Source: a virus
Virus record (IMG/VR): IMGVR_UViG_3300017917_002937
Span: 21,172-85,171 of that record
Direction: 5' to 3' (one strand)
DNA length: 64,000 nucleotides
A program made the position numbers and the translations under genes. A model generated the notes under the pieces. The model was not told where the DNA came from and did not search any database. It saw only the letters and a list, made by a program, of their open reading frames with translations. Positions 46,472 to 55,635 of this stretch are shown here, in pieces (the stretch's first letter is position 1; every line of letters starts with the position of its first letter).

Positions 46472-47743
46472 ATGAATACAATTCAAACTGAAAGTTTAGT
46501 AAAGCATGGTAAGTATTTTTGTGTTCTGCCATGGATTCACTTTCACTCATGGCCAGATGGTAGAGTAATGCCATGTTGTGTAGCAGATAGTAATATGCCT
46601 GTCGCAGACATGAAAGATGATGAATCTATAATTCAAATGATGAATAGTTCGGATTATAAAAAATTACGTGTTGCTATGATGAATGATGAACCAGTCGAAA
46701 CATGTAAACGTTGTTATGATTTAGAATTAATGGGTACTTGGACTATGCGTCAAAGTCACAATAAACGTAGAGGTCTTGAGTATGTAAATTATATAAGTGA
46801 AAATACTAATCCAGATGGAAGTTTAAAAAACTTTGAAATGAAGTACATGGATTTAAGATTTAGTAGTATTTGTAATATGAAATGCCGTAGTTGTGGTCCA
46901 GGTTGTAGCAGTCAATGGGCACAAGAGTTTGTTGACAGAATGGGTGTTGATGAATATGAAAAATATTTTAAAACTAGAAAAATTGTAGTTAATACCGCTG
47001 ATGAAATGGGTTTTATGAATAAATTAAAACCTTATTTAAAAGATGTTCTCGAGGTATATTTCGCGGGGGGTGAAATAATAATTACACCCGAGCATTATGA
47101 GTGTCTTGATTATTGGATAGAAAATGGATTAACGGATCAGGTTGAACTTACATATACAACAAATTTTAGTAGTTTAAAATACAAAAAAGATGTTGATTTA
47201 ATAAAATATTGGAAAAAATTTCCTAAATTAAAAATATGGGCTAGTTTAGATGCTCACGGAAAAGTAGCAGAGTGTATTCGTAAGGGCACAGATTGGAAAA
47301 AAATTGAAGAAAATATATTAATGTTAAAAGAAAATGTGCCACACGCAGAATTTCAAATAACACCTACGATTAGTATTTGGAATATATTTACATTTCCTGA
47401 TTTTTTTGATTATATGATTGAAAAGGGTTTTATTAATACAACAAGTAGTCCAAGATTTAATTTAGCTACGAACCCATGGTATGCAAATATTATGATATTA
47501 CCTAAAGATGTGAAGCATAGGTTAGCTGAATTATATAGAGTATATCAAAATAGACATCGTGATAATATAGATATACATAACGGATTTAAAATGATAATTT
47601 ATAATCTTACCGTTGGAGATGAAAACAAAGGTGGTATACAAGAATTCATACAATTCAATGAAGAATTAGATAGTGTAAGAAATGAAAAATTAATTGATGT
47701 TATTCCACAACTTAAAGAGGTGTTTGATTGGGCAAAAAGCTAA
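46472..47743 (+). CDS. Radical-SAM enzyme 4, paralogue with altered GGE motif
   Basis: The 423-residue protein has the same architecture as its upstream neighbour: N-terminal domain with C17, C35/C36, C78 and C81, then CNMKCRSC (C134, C138, C141). The SAM-contacting motif reads FAGGEIIIT (GGE 199-201), with isoleucine where the proline of GGEP is usual. The two genes look like a tandem duplication that then diverged, and may act as a pair on one substrate. The substrate is unknown. Confidence 0.85.
   Translation: MNTIQTESLVKHGKYFCVLPWIHFHSWPDGRVMPCCVADSNMPVADMKDDESIIQMMNSSDYKKLRVAMMNDEPVETCKRCYDLELMGTWTMRQSHNKRRGLEYVNYISENTNPDGSLKNFEMKYMDLRFSSICNMKCRSCGPGCSSQWAQEFVDRMGVDEYEKYFKTRKIVVNTADEMGFMNKLKPYLKDVLEVYFAGGEIIITPEHYECLDYWIENGLTDQVELTYTTNFSSLKYKKDVDLIKYWKKFPKLKIWASLDAHGKVAECIRKGTDWKKIEENILMLKENVPHAEFQITPTISIWNIFTFPDFFDYMIEKGFINTTSSPRFNLATNPWYANIMILPKDVKHRLAELYRVYQNRHRDNIDIHNGFKMIIYNLTVGDENKGGIQEFIQFNEELDSVRNEKLIDVIPQLKEVFDWAKS
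47716..47720 (+). promoter_or_regulatory. Ribosome site fixing a TTG start
   Basis: AGAGG lies seven bases before the TTG at 47728. No in-frame ATG occurs before the radical-SAM cysteines of the next protein, so TTG is the best start. Confidence 0.55.
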
Positions 47744-48726
47744 TTGCTATTGAAGCTCCTCAACCATATCTTGCTGTAACATGGCAAGTTAATAATTTTT
47801 GTAATTATAAATGTAGTTATTGCAATCCTGGTAACTGGGGAGGAACCGCACGTAATGAAGGAAATTTAGAAAAATATATTGAAAATTTAGAAACAATTAT
47901 CAATAGATATAAACAAATTGGTTATAAAAACTTTAAATTTTTCTTTAGCGGTGGTGAACCAACAGCATGGTCAAACTTTATTCCTATTTGCGAATGGATT
48001 TATAATACATTACCTAGAGCAACACTTGCAGTTAATACAAATTTAAGTAGACCTCTTGCATGGTGGCAAAAACATTATTATCTTTTTGATGATGTAGTAG
48101 CAAGTTTTCACATAGAATTTGCAGATAAAAAACGATACGAAGAAAACAGTATATTCTTATGCGATAAAGTAAATTACTTAAGTACAAAAATGTTGATGCA
48201 TGAAGAACGTTTTTGGGAAATAGTAGAATATGGCAATTATTTAAAAACTGTTATGCCAAATTATTTTTTAGAATGGACTCCATTATTTGATGAAATGAGT
48301 GCCACAACTGGACCATGGCATTATAAAGATTCTAATAAAGAACAGTGGTTACGAGAACACACCACAGAAATACAACAGATGAAACGAAAGCCAATGAAAC
48401 GAACCACTATGACTGTAAGTTATAACAAATATGATGATAATTCGTCTGAAGTTTGTAATAGCAACGAGGTTATAGTTGCGGGGAATAACTTTTTTAGTGG
48501 ATGGAATTGTAACGTAGGTGACTGTATTTTTATAAATCCAGTGGGTGAAATGAGTTTAGCAAGTTGCGGAATGGGTGGTTATGTTGGACACATATTAGAT
48601 GATATTAAAAGAGTTGGCCCTAAACAAATAATTTGTGAGAAGGAACATTGTCATTGTGGTACTGATATAATCATACCGAAATTTAATTCAGAGTTTATAA
48701 ATGAAACCTATCAAAATAGTATATAA
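47728..48726 (+). CDS. Radical-SAM enzyme 5, compact with C-terminal cysteine cluster
   Basis: The 332-residue protein has CNYKCSYC near the N-terminus (C25, C29, C32) and a SGGEPT motif, then a C-terminal cysteine set (CNVGDC, SCG, and C-x5-CHC) that should bind an auxiliary iron-sulphur cluster, as in SPASM enzymes. Here the order is the standard one, unlike the three twitch-type neighbours. The start is a TTG with a good ribosome site. It overlaps the preceding gene by 16 bases and the following one by 26. Family members act on peptides or sugars; substrate unknown. Confidence 0.8.
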   Translation: MGKKLIAIEAPQPYLAVTWQVNNFCNYKCSYCNPGNWGGTARNEGNLEKYIENLETIINRYKQIGYKNFKFFFSGGEPTAWSNFIPICEWIYNTLPRATLAVNTNLSRPLAWWQKHYYLFDDVVASFHIEFADKKRYEENSIFLCDKVNYLSTKMLMHEERFWEIVEYGNYLKTVMPNYFLEWTPLFDEMSATTGPWHYKDSNKEQWLREHTTEIQQMKRKPMKRTTMTVSYNKYDDNSSEVCNSNEVIVAGNNFFSGWNCNVGDCIFINPVGEMSLASCGMGGYVGHILDDIKRVGPKQIICEKEHCHCGTDIIIPKFNSEFINETYQNSI

Positions 48727-50020
48727 CTGGATTGGACCTAGAGGCCCATTATGGAATACCGAATTACCAAATGTTTTAAGTTTTGCATCATCGGCACCTA
48801 ACACTATTGTTAACAGTCATTTTTGGTTTGCTGACGATGCTTGGTATAGAGTGTTTAATCCATTAGGTAAGAAATTTGAATTAGCCTCTGTGTTTGGCAT
48901 AACACCAGAAGATACCTTTATATACCCATTATCTATTAATTGGCGAACACAATTTCAAAATTATTTTTATATACCAGACGGAATATTAGAGTTTTCTCAT
49001 ACTCAACAAAATATTATTCATGCTGTAAGATCAGGACAAGGGTATATTTATTTAGATATGAACGCAGAAGCTTGGGTAGAAGATGAACATTTACATTGCT
49101 TGCACGAATATTTTTCAGACTACCATAGAATACCGTTGTTTAAAATATTTTATATAACAGGTTGTATGAATGCATCTAAATTATATAAAAGTTTTTTATT
49201 ACGAAATAAATTTTCAACAGATCCTAGAGATATGATACAAATTATAGGATATCCAGGTTGTCAAAGTGTGTATGCCGATGAAATTAAAAAATGGACTATT
49301 CAAATACCAACATATGATATAAATTTTGTACCTGAAAAATTATTTTTAGTTTGGAATAGACGGTTTAAACCCCATAGAATAGGATTGAGTTTGGCACTTT
49401 CAAAATTAGGATTATTGGACCGATCATATTTAAGTATGTCTTATGTGCATCCTGAAATACCTAGAGAAACTATATTTAATCATTTAGATATTCATGCTTA
49501 TCCACAATTAGAAATTACTAACGAGGATGTTCAAACCTTTGTTAAAAAACTACCATTAGTTTTAGATGGAGAAACAAATACTGCAAAAATGTGTGCTGAT
49601 TTTGATTTAAAAACTAGAAAATTTTATAAAAACAGTTTAATTAGTATAGTAACAGAAACAAATTTTGAACAAAGAGCAATGTCATTTACAGAAAAATCAC
49701 TTAAACCTATGAAAGAAAAACATCCATTTATTATAGTGGGAGTCAATGGTATTTTACAAGTTTTACGTGATTTAGGATTCAAAACCTTTAGTGATTATTG
49801 GGATGAATCATATGATGAAATTGAAAACCCAAAAGCACGTATGTTTGAAATAATTAAAATTTGTAACGAAATTGGAAAATGGGATACGAATAAAATTTTA
49901 GAATTTAGAAAATCAGTAAAACCAATATTGGAACATAATTTTGAATTAATTAAACAAGATTTAGGTTTGCTTGTAACTGAAAACATTTATAATAATATAA
50001 GAGGTATGTATCCTGAATGA
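48701..50020 (+). CDS. Glycosyltransferase-like protein with TEK / FKTFSDYWDESYD C-terminus
   Basis: The 439-residue protein is not recognised by its N-terminal half. The C-terminal part (about 315-435) has VTETNF, FTEKSLKPM (328-336), HPFIIVG and FKTFSDYWDESYD (360-372). The same series recurs in the last 130 residues of the protein at 59462, so the two share a domain. A glutamate-lysine motif followed by such a block occurs in fucosyl/exostosin-type GT-B transferases, which is my best guess. No membrane segments are visible. It overlaps the epimerase gene by four bases. Confidence 0.5.
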   Translation: MKPIKIVYNWIGPRGPLWNTELPNVLSFASSAPNTIVNSHFWFADDAWYRVFNPLGKKFELASVFGITPEDTFIYPLSINWRTQFQNYFYIPDGILEFSHTQQNIIHAVRSGQGYIYLDMNAEAWVEDEHLHCLHEYFSDYHRIPLFKIFYITGCMNASKLYKSFLLRNKFSTDPRDMIQIIGYPGCQSVYADEIKKWTIQIPTYDINFVPEKLFLVWNRRFKPHRIGLSLALSKLGLLDRSYLSMSYVHPEIPRETIFNHLDIHAYPQLEITNEDVQTFVKKLPLVLDGETNTAKMCADFDLKTRKFYKNSLISIVTETNFEQRAMSFTEKSLKPMKEKHPFIIVGVNGILQVLRDLGFKTFSDYWDESYDEIENPKARMFEIIKICNEIGKWDTNKILEFRKSVKPILEHNFELIKQDLGLLVTENIYNNIRGMYPE

Positions 50021-50991
50021 AAAAAATATTGGTATGTGGCGCCGGCGGTTTTATAGGAAATCATTTAGTAAATTTTTTAAAACTTGATAAAAATAATTAT
50101 GTTATTGGTGTTGATTTAAAACTTCCAAAATATAATATTTCACAAGCTGATGAATTCTATATAATTGATTTACGTAATCAACAACAAATACATAAATTAT
50201 ATGAATATCGTTTTCATGAAATTTATCAATTAGCAGCAGATATGGGTGGCGCAGGGTATGTTTTTACAGGAACTAATGACGCAAACATTATGCATAATTC
50301 TATGCAAATTAATTTAAACATATTAAAGCTTATGGTAGATAAAAAGATACCAAAAGTTTTTTATAGTAGTAGTGCTTGCATGTATCCTGAAATAAATCAA
50401 GTTGACCCCGACAATCCAAACTGTGTTGAAAATAGTGCTTACCCCGCACAACCTGATAGTGAATATGGTTGGGAAAAATTGTTTAGTGAAAGATTATATT
50501 TAAATTTTGCAAAGAATTATAAATTAGATGTTAGAATTGCTAGATTTCATAACATATTTGGACCTAAAGGAAGTTGGAACAATGGCAAAGAAAAAGCTCC
50601 TGCTGCCTTATGTAGAAAAGTAATACAAAGTAATGGTATTGTAGAAGTATGGGGCACAGGAGAGCAAACTAGAAGTTTTTTATTTATTGATGAATGTATA
50701 GAAGGTATATATAAAATAATGCAATCGTCCTATACTAAACCAATTAATTTGGGTAGCACAAGAAAAATTTCAATTAATGAATTAGTTAAATTAATTGCAA
50801 AAATTAATAATAAATCTATTACACTAAAGCATATTGAAGGTCCAATTGGAGTAATGGGACGAGTAAGTGATAATAATTTAATACAAGAGGTAACTGGTTG
50901 GGTTCCTAAAGAAAACCTTGAATATGGATTACAACAAACTTATAATTGGATATTAGAACAAATAAATCATAATCAAAGTGATCATGAATAA
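50017..50991 (+). CDS. GDP-mannose 3,5-epimerase
   Basis: This extended short-chain dehydrogenase fold has GAGGFIG (8-14) for NAD and the catalytic YGWEK (Y150, K154). Diagnostic for GDP-mannose 3,5-epimerase are ADMGGAGYVF (74-83), SSSACMYPE with the acid/base cysteine C121, PDSEYGWEK, and FHNIFGPKGSW ending in KEKAPAA with K193. The enzyme converts GDP-mannose to GDP-L-galactose (or GDP-L-gulose). The length of 324 residues is slightly short of plant enzymes. Beside glycosyltransferases and a nucleotide-sugar dehydrogenase it should supply an uncommon sugar donor. Confidence in the assignment is high. Confidence 0.88.
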   Translation: MKKILVCGAGGFIGNHLVNFLKLDKNNYVIGVDLKLPKYNISQADEFYIIDLRNQQQIHKLYEYRFHEIYQLAADMGGAGYVFTGTNDANIMHNSMQINLNILKLMVDKKIPKVFYSSSACMYPEINQVDPDNPNCVENSAYPAQPDSEYGWEKLFSERLYLNFAKNYKLDVRIARFHNIFGPKGSWNNGKEKAPAALCRKVIQSNGIVEVWGTGEQTRSFLFIDECIEGIYKIMQSSYTKPINLGSTRKISINELVKLIAKINNKSITLKHIEGPIGVMGRVSDNNLIQEVTGWVPKENLEYGLQQTYNWILEQINHNQSDHE

Positions 50992-51868
50992 AATGAAGAA
51001 ATATATTATAGGATTGGGATGTAGTTGGACGCAAGGTGAAGGTGGATACCCTGAACAAGTATGGAAAGAACATAATGGAAGGGTTCAAGTTAGAGGTCGC
51101 AGTGATTATTACCTTAGAAAAATAGAGCATGAAAATAGTTGGGTAAATGTTTTATGTAGGGATCATTTTAATGATTACACTCCAATGAATTTAGGAGTAC
51201 GAGGTATTGGTAATATTGCAGCAGTCAACCAACTTTATTTTTGTGATAAAATTAATTGGCAAGAAAGTACAGGTATTATTATTTTAATGCTTAGTGGATT
51301 TGAAAGATTAGATACATTTCAACAATATCCATACACAGACGACCATGAAGATGATTTTTATTCAAATAATGAATATAGACACTACAAATATAGAACAGCA
51401 TGGCCTATTCCTAGCGAAAAAGATGGTGATAAGTTTTGGGATTGCTATAGTAGAGAATTATGGTCAGAACAGTTTGTTTGTAGTAATCAGATAATCTCCT
51501 TATTAAATTTGCAAACTTTTGCAAAAGCAAATAATTATAAAGTTGTATTAGCCAATGCATTTAATCAAAGACGTGAAGGTATTTATAATTACTTTAAAAG
51601 CAATACAGGATCTTTGGTAGATAAATTTGACTGGTCAACATATGTACATAATAGTACAGATTATACTTGTTTTGTAGAAAAACTTGTACATATGGATGGT
51701 TTGATGCCACCTGATCATTGGGGAGGCTTTCATCAATTTTACCATAAAAGAGATTGGCCAGCTAAATATCTTACAAACTGTGAAGGGGCGCATCCTACTT
51801 TAGAAGGTTACAAAGTTATAGCTGCCGAACTAGCAAGATTTATGAAAGCAAAGGAGTATGTCAATTAG
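50984..51868 (+). CDS. SGNH/GDSL-like hydrolase 1
   Basis: The roughly 294-residue protein starts with a block-I-like GLGCSWTQGEG (serine 14) and ends with a block-V-like GAHPTLEGY containing a histidine (about 268-276). NLGVRGIGN fits block II and its glycine. This is the serine-esterase fold often used for acyl or acetyl removal or transfer on glycans. Start choice is uncertain: ATG at 50984 or 50993 are both possible; a GTG at 50978 is less likely. It overlaps both neighbours slightly. Substrate unknown. Confidence 0.6.
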   Translation: MNKMKKYIIGLGCSWTQGEGGYPEQVWKEHNGRVQVRGRSDYYLRKIEHENSWVNVLCRDHFNDYTPMNLGVRGIGNIAAVNQLYFCDKINWQESTGIIILMLSGFERLDTFQQYPYTDDHEDDFYSNNEYRHYKYRTAWPIPSEKDGDKFWDCYSRELWSEQFVCSNQIISLLNLQTFAKANNYKVVLANAFNQRREGIYNYFKSNTGSLVDKFDWSTYVHNSTDYTCFVEKLVHMDGLMPPDHWGGFHQFYHKRDWPAKYLTNCEGAHPTLEGYKVIAAELARFMKAKEYVN

Positions 51869-53792
51869 AAAAAAAGTAATAAGCTTTGTAAGTCCGAATT
51901 TTCAACAAGGACCAAAAGAATTTAATGCTTATTACTTACCATACTCTCCTGGAATACTTTGGAGCTATGTAAACCAATTTCATGAAATAAACTCACATTA
52001 TAAACTTGGGGAATTTATTTGGCGTCGTGAATTAATAGACGATGCTGTAGAAATACTTAAGTACAGTGATATAGTTGGTTTTAGTATGTATATTTGGAAT
52101 CGAAGTTATTGTCAAGTACTAGGTAAAGCATTACGTCAAGCTAACCCAAATATATTTTTAATAGGTGGCGGTCCTGAATTTCCAATTGAAAAAGAAGATT
52201 TATTTGTTCGTTATGATTTTTGTGATATTGTTGTAAAGCTGGAAGGGGAAAAAAGTTTTAAACGTGTATTAGAAGAATTTATAAAACCAAATCCAAACTA
52301 TAAATCTATTACAGGGTTACTTATTAATGAAAATAATATACCATTTAATACTGGTGATAGTGTAAGAATAGATGATTTAGATACTATTCCTAGTCCGTAC
52401 CTTACAGGGGTTTTTGATGATCTTATACAAAAACATCCTGAAGTTAGATGGAATGTAACTTTAGAAACGAATAGAGGTTGTCCTTATGCATGTACGTTTT
52501 GTGATTGGGGATCTTTAACTTATAATAAAGTTAAAATCTTTAATTTAGAACGTGTATTTGAAGAACTTGAATGGACAGGAAAAAGCGGACTAGATTTTAT
52601 AAGTTTTACTGATGCAAATTTTGGAATATTTGCAGAGCGTGATACTTTAATTGCAGATAAATTAATTGAAGTTCAAAAGAAATATAATAACCCCAAAGCT
52701 TATACCATAGCTTGGGCAAAAAATCAAAAACGTGAGGTTGTTGATATTGTTCGTAAACTTATATACGAAGGTGGTGCCAAGATTGGATTAAATTTATCAG
52801 TTCAAACAATGGATGAAAATACACTTGATATTATAAAACGTAAAAATTTAGACACTAATAAGATTGAAGAAGTATTTATAATGTGTGAAGAACACAATAT
52901 TCCATTATATACTGAGTTAATTTTAGGTCTTCCTGGCGAAACTCTAGAGTCTTGGAAACAAAATTTTTATAGATTATACAAAGCAGGAAATCATACTGGT
53001 ATAACTATATATCAAGCACAACTATTAGAGAATGCCGAAATGAATCTTTCACAGAAAAAGATTTATAAGTTAGAAGGTAGGGTAGTTTATGATTATTTAG
53101 TTGGGACATATAATGAACATGAACTTAAAGAGGGAATAGAAGTTGTTGTTTCTACACGAGATTTACCAAGACCAAAAATGCTAGAAGCACAATTATTTGG
53201 TTGGTTCCAAAACACTTTCCATATTAATGGTATTACCAATTATATAGCAAGAATTCTTTACAATAAGTACAATGTTGATTATGTAAATTTTTATGAAAAG
53301 TTATATGAGTTTGTAAAATCAGACCAATGGTTTAACAATGAAATACAAAGAATTACTGAACATTATGATAATTGGGCTAAGTATGGTAGAATTGAACATG
53401 ATCCAATACAAGGAATGGAAATACACGGTTGGAATTTAGTGCATAGCACAGTAATCAATATACATAGTGAAGATAAACATACACATATTTTTAACCTTGT
53501 TGAACAATTTGTGCAAAAAAATTATAATTTAGAAAATAACCTATTTAAGGACTTAATGATTTTTCAAAAAAACTTTTTAATAAACTATAATGATATTAAA
53601 AATTATGATAAATTTTTATCATTTGATAATGATATCATTGGTTATTTGCAAGGTCAGAACCAATTAGAAAATAAAGTTACATATAAATTTGAATTTCCTG
53701 AAGATAAAACTATGAGTTTAGAAAGATTCTGTGAACAGATATTTTTTGCTAGGAGAAGAAATTTTGGTAAGGCTTGGGTGACTAAATTATGA
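51858..53792 (+). CDS. Radical-SAM enzyme 6, B12-binding type
   Basis: The 644-residue protein has an N-terminal Rossmann-like domain (IVGFSMYIW near 72-80, LIGGGPEFP near 101-109) and the cluster motif NRGCPYACTFCDWGS (C208, C212, C215), with LGLPGE further on. It parallels the enzyme at 43430 in order and wording (PYSPGILWSYVNQF against PYSAGILWCYLNQF), so the two are paralogues. No DxHxxG cobalamin motif. Members carry out methylations and other radical reactions. It has a GGAG ribosome-like site just before the ATG. A four-base overlap couples it to the next gene. Confidence 0.85.
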   Translation: MSIRKKVISFVSPNFQQGPKEFNAYYLPYSPGILWSYVNQFHEINSHYKLGEFIWRRELIDDAVEILKYSDIVGFSMYIWNRSYCQVLGKALRQANPNIFLIGGGPEFPIEKEDLFVRYDFCDIVVKLEGEKSFKRVLEEFIKPNPNYKSITGLLINENNIPFNTGDSVRIDDLDTIPSPYLTGVFDDLIQKHPEVRWNVTLETNRGCPYACTFCDWGSLTYNKVKIFNLERVFEELEWTGKSGLDFISFTDANFGIFAERDTLIADKLIEVQKKYNNPKAYTIAWAKNQKREVVDIVRKLIYEGGAKIGLNLSVQTMDENTLDIIKRKNLDTNKIEEVFIMCEEHNIPLYTELILGLPGETLESWKQNFYRLYKAGNHTGITIYQAQLLENAEMNLSQKKIYKLEGRVVYDYLVGTYNEHELKEGIEVVVSTRDLPRPKMLEAQLFGWFQNTFHINGITNYIARILYNKYNVDYVNFYEKLYEFVKSDQWFNNEIQRITEHYDNWAKYGRIEHDPIQGMEIHGWNLVHSTVINIHSEDKHTHIFNLVEQFVQKNYNLENNLFKDLMIFQKNFLINYNDIKNYDKFLSFDNDIIGYLQGQNQLENKVTYKFEFPEDKTMSLERFCEQIFFARRRNFGKAWVTKL

Positions 53793-54457
53793 AATTAATT
53801 ACAAATGGTTGTAGTTTTACATGGGGAGGAGGATTTCATGATTATCCTGATTATCTCCGTGAAACAATGGTATGGCCTCATCATTTGGGTTCGTTATTAC
53901 AAGCAAAACAAATTGTGAATTTATCAGCAGGTTGTGGAAGTAATCAAAGAATATTTAGAACAACACTTAATTATATTTTATCTACACCTAAAAAAGATTT
54001 AGAAAATGCAATCGCAGTTATACAATTTACTGATAGCAGTCGTTATGAATTTTATTTACCAAGCAGTGTTGACAGATTTGAAAATATTGAAGAAAATTGG
54101 GCTAAAGCAAAGGTAGATGTTTTACTAATTCCTGTACATAAAAGGGATGATGAACTATATAGGTTGACTCAAGAACGAATAAGTATGCACACACCAATTG
54201 AAGGTTTATATCAAACAATAAGTATTGCTTTAAGTTTGCAATATATTTTTAACTTGTATAATATTAAACATTATTTTTGGACTATAGATTTAAAAGATTA
54301 TCCTAATAATTTAAATAACATTATTGATGAAATTAATTTTATAGACTATCATGACTGTATGGAATATGAAAGAATTAGTTTAGAAGATCCTCATCCTAGC
54401 ATCGTAGGCCATAAACAAATAGCAAATTATGTTTTTAAAGCTATAAAAAAATTATGA
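53789..54457 (+). CDS. SGNH/GDSL-like hydrolase 2
   Basis: The 222-residue protein has NGCSFTWGGG (serine 9) as block I, NLSAGCGSN as block II/III and DPHPSIVGH (about 201-209) as block V. The layout matches the 50984 protein, but the sequence is only distantly similar. Possible roles are esterase or acyl transfer on a surface glycan. ATGA overlaps on both sides place it firmly within the operon. Substrate unknown. Confidence 0.6.
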   Translation: MKLITNGCSFTWGGGFHDYPDYLRETMVWPHHLGSLLQAKQIVNLSAGCGSNQRIFRTTLNYILSTPKKDLENAIAVIQFTDSSRYEFYLPSSVDRFENIEENWAKAKVDVLLIPVHKRDDELYRLTQERISMHTPIEGLYQTISIALSLQYIFNLYNIKHYFWTIDLKDYPNNLNNIIDEINFIDYHDCMEYERISLEDPHPSIVGHKQIANYVFKAIKKL

Positions 54458-55635
54458 TTAAAAAGGTATCAATGATTGGTTGTGGTAAACTTGGTAAAGA
54501 ATGTGGAGAAGTTATGGCTCAATATTATAATGTTGTAGGTTATGATATTGATCAACAAATTGTACCTTCAAATTTTTTAATGGTAAATAACGTAAAAGAT
54601 GCAGTAGTTGATGCTGACTTTATTTTCATAGCTGTACCCACACCACATGATCAACAATATGGTGGAGAAAAACCCTCACATCAATTAGAGCCAAAAGATT
54701 TTGATTATAAAATATTACAAAATACAGTCAATGAAGTTATAAAATATATTAACGATCAACAAATTTTAGTAATAATTAGTACAGTTTTACCTGGCACAAT
54801 TAGAAATTTGTTTTCAGATATAATTGAAAAGTATCAATTAATATATAATCCGTATTTAATTGCCATGGGTACTGTAAAATATGATATGAGAAATCCTGAA
54901 ATGGTGATCATAGGTTCCAATCAACATTCAAAGATAGCAGTTGAAAAATTAGTTGATTTTTATAAATTAATTATACAAAATAACTGTAGGTATGAAATAG
55001 GCACGTTTGATGAAGCAGAATGTATAAAAATATTTTATAATACCTTCATATCAACTAAAATTGCACTTGTTAATATGATACAAGATGTTGCTCAAGTTAA
55101 TGGAAATATAAACGTAGATATTGTTACAAAAGCATTGGCAAATAGTACACAGCGAATTATGAGTCCAGCTTATATGACAGCAGGTATGGGTGATGGTGGT
55201 GCTTGTCATCCCAGAGATAATATTGCTTTAAGATATCTTGCAAAAAATTATAATTTAGGGTATGACTTGTTTCAATCAATTGTTGAAGCAAGAGATATGC
55301 AAGCAAAGAACCTAGCAAAATTTTGTTTGAATTATGGACATAGTGTTACGATTATCGGCAAAGCATATAAAAAAGGAACAAATTTGACTAACGGTAGTTA
55401 TAGTCTTTTAGTTGGTGACTATATAAAACAATTAGGTGCGACTGTAAGCTATTATGATCCAAACACAAACGATACAGAATTTATACACAATAATGTGATG
55501 TTAATAGCTTATTGGGACACGTTTGTTGAACATATTAAATTTCCGAATAATGTTACTATAATTGATCCATGGAGAAAATTAAATTTTAGTGATAGTTATA
55601 GAGTGATACATTATGGTAATAAAAGGAATATTTAA
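54454..55635 (+). CDS. UDP-glucose/GDP-mannose 6-dehydrogenase family protein
   Basis: The 393-residue protein begins with a dinucleotide-binding MIGCGKLGKECGEVMA and a following AVPTPHD loop, then RNPEMVIIGS, a helix with N-T-F-I-S-T-K (K202), and the catalytic-cysteine block GGACHPRDN (C251). The C-terminal third (GKAYKKGT, then SYYDP) is the UDP-binding domain of this family. These enzymes oxidise C6 of a nucleotide sugar in two NAD-dependent steps to give a uronic acid. Which donor it uses is not readable here; with a GDP-mannose epimerase nearby, either a GDP- or UDP-sugar is possible. Confidence 0.85.
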   Translation: MIKKVSMIGCGKLGKECGEVMAQYYNVVGYDIDQQIVPSNFLMVNNVKDAVVDADFIFIAVPTPHDQQYGGEKPSHQLEPKDFDYKILQNTVNEVIKYINDQQILVIISTVLPGTIRNLFSDIIEKYQLIYNPYLIAMGTVKYDMRNPEMVIIGSNQHSKIAVEKLVDFYKLIIQNNCRYEIGTFDEAECIKIFYNTFISTKIALVNMIQDVAQVNGNINVDIVTKALANSTQRIMSPAYMTAGMGDGGACHPRDNIALRYLAKNYNLGYDLFQSIVEARDMQAKNLAKFCLNYGHSVTIIGKAYKKGTNLTNGSYSLLVGDYIKQLGATVSYYDPNTNDTEFIHNNVMLIAYWDTFVEHIKFPNNVTIIDPWRKLNFSDSYRVIHYGNKRNI

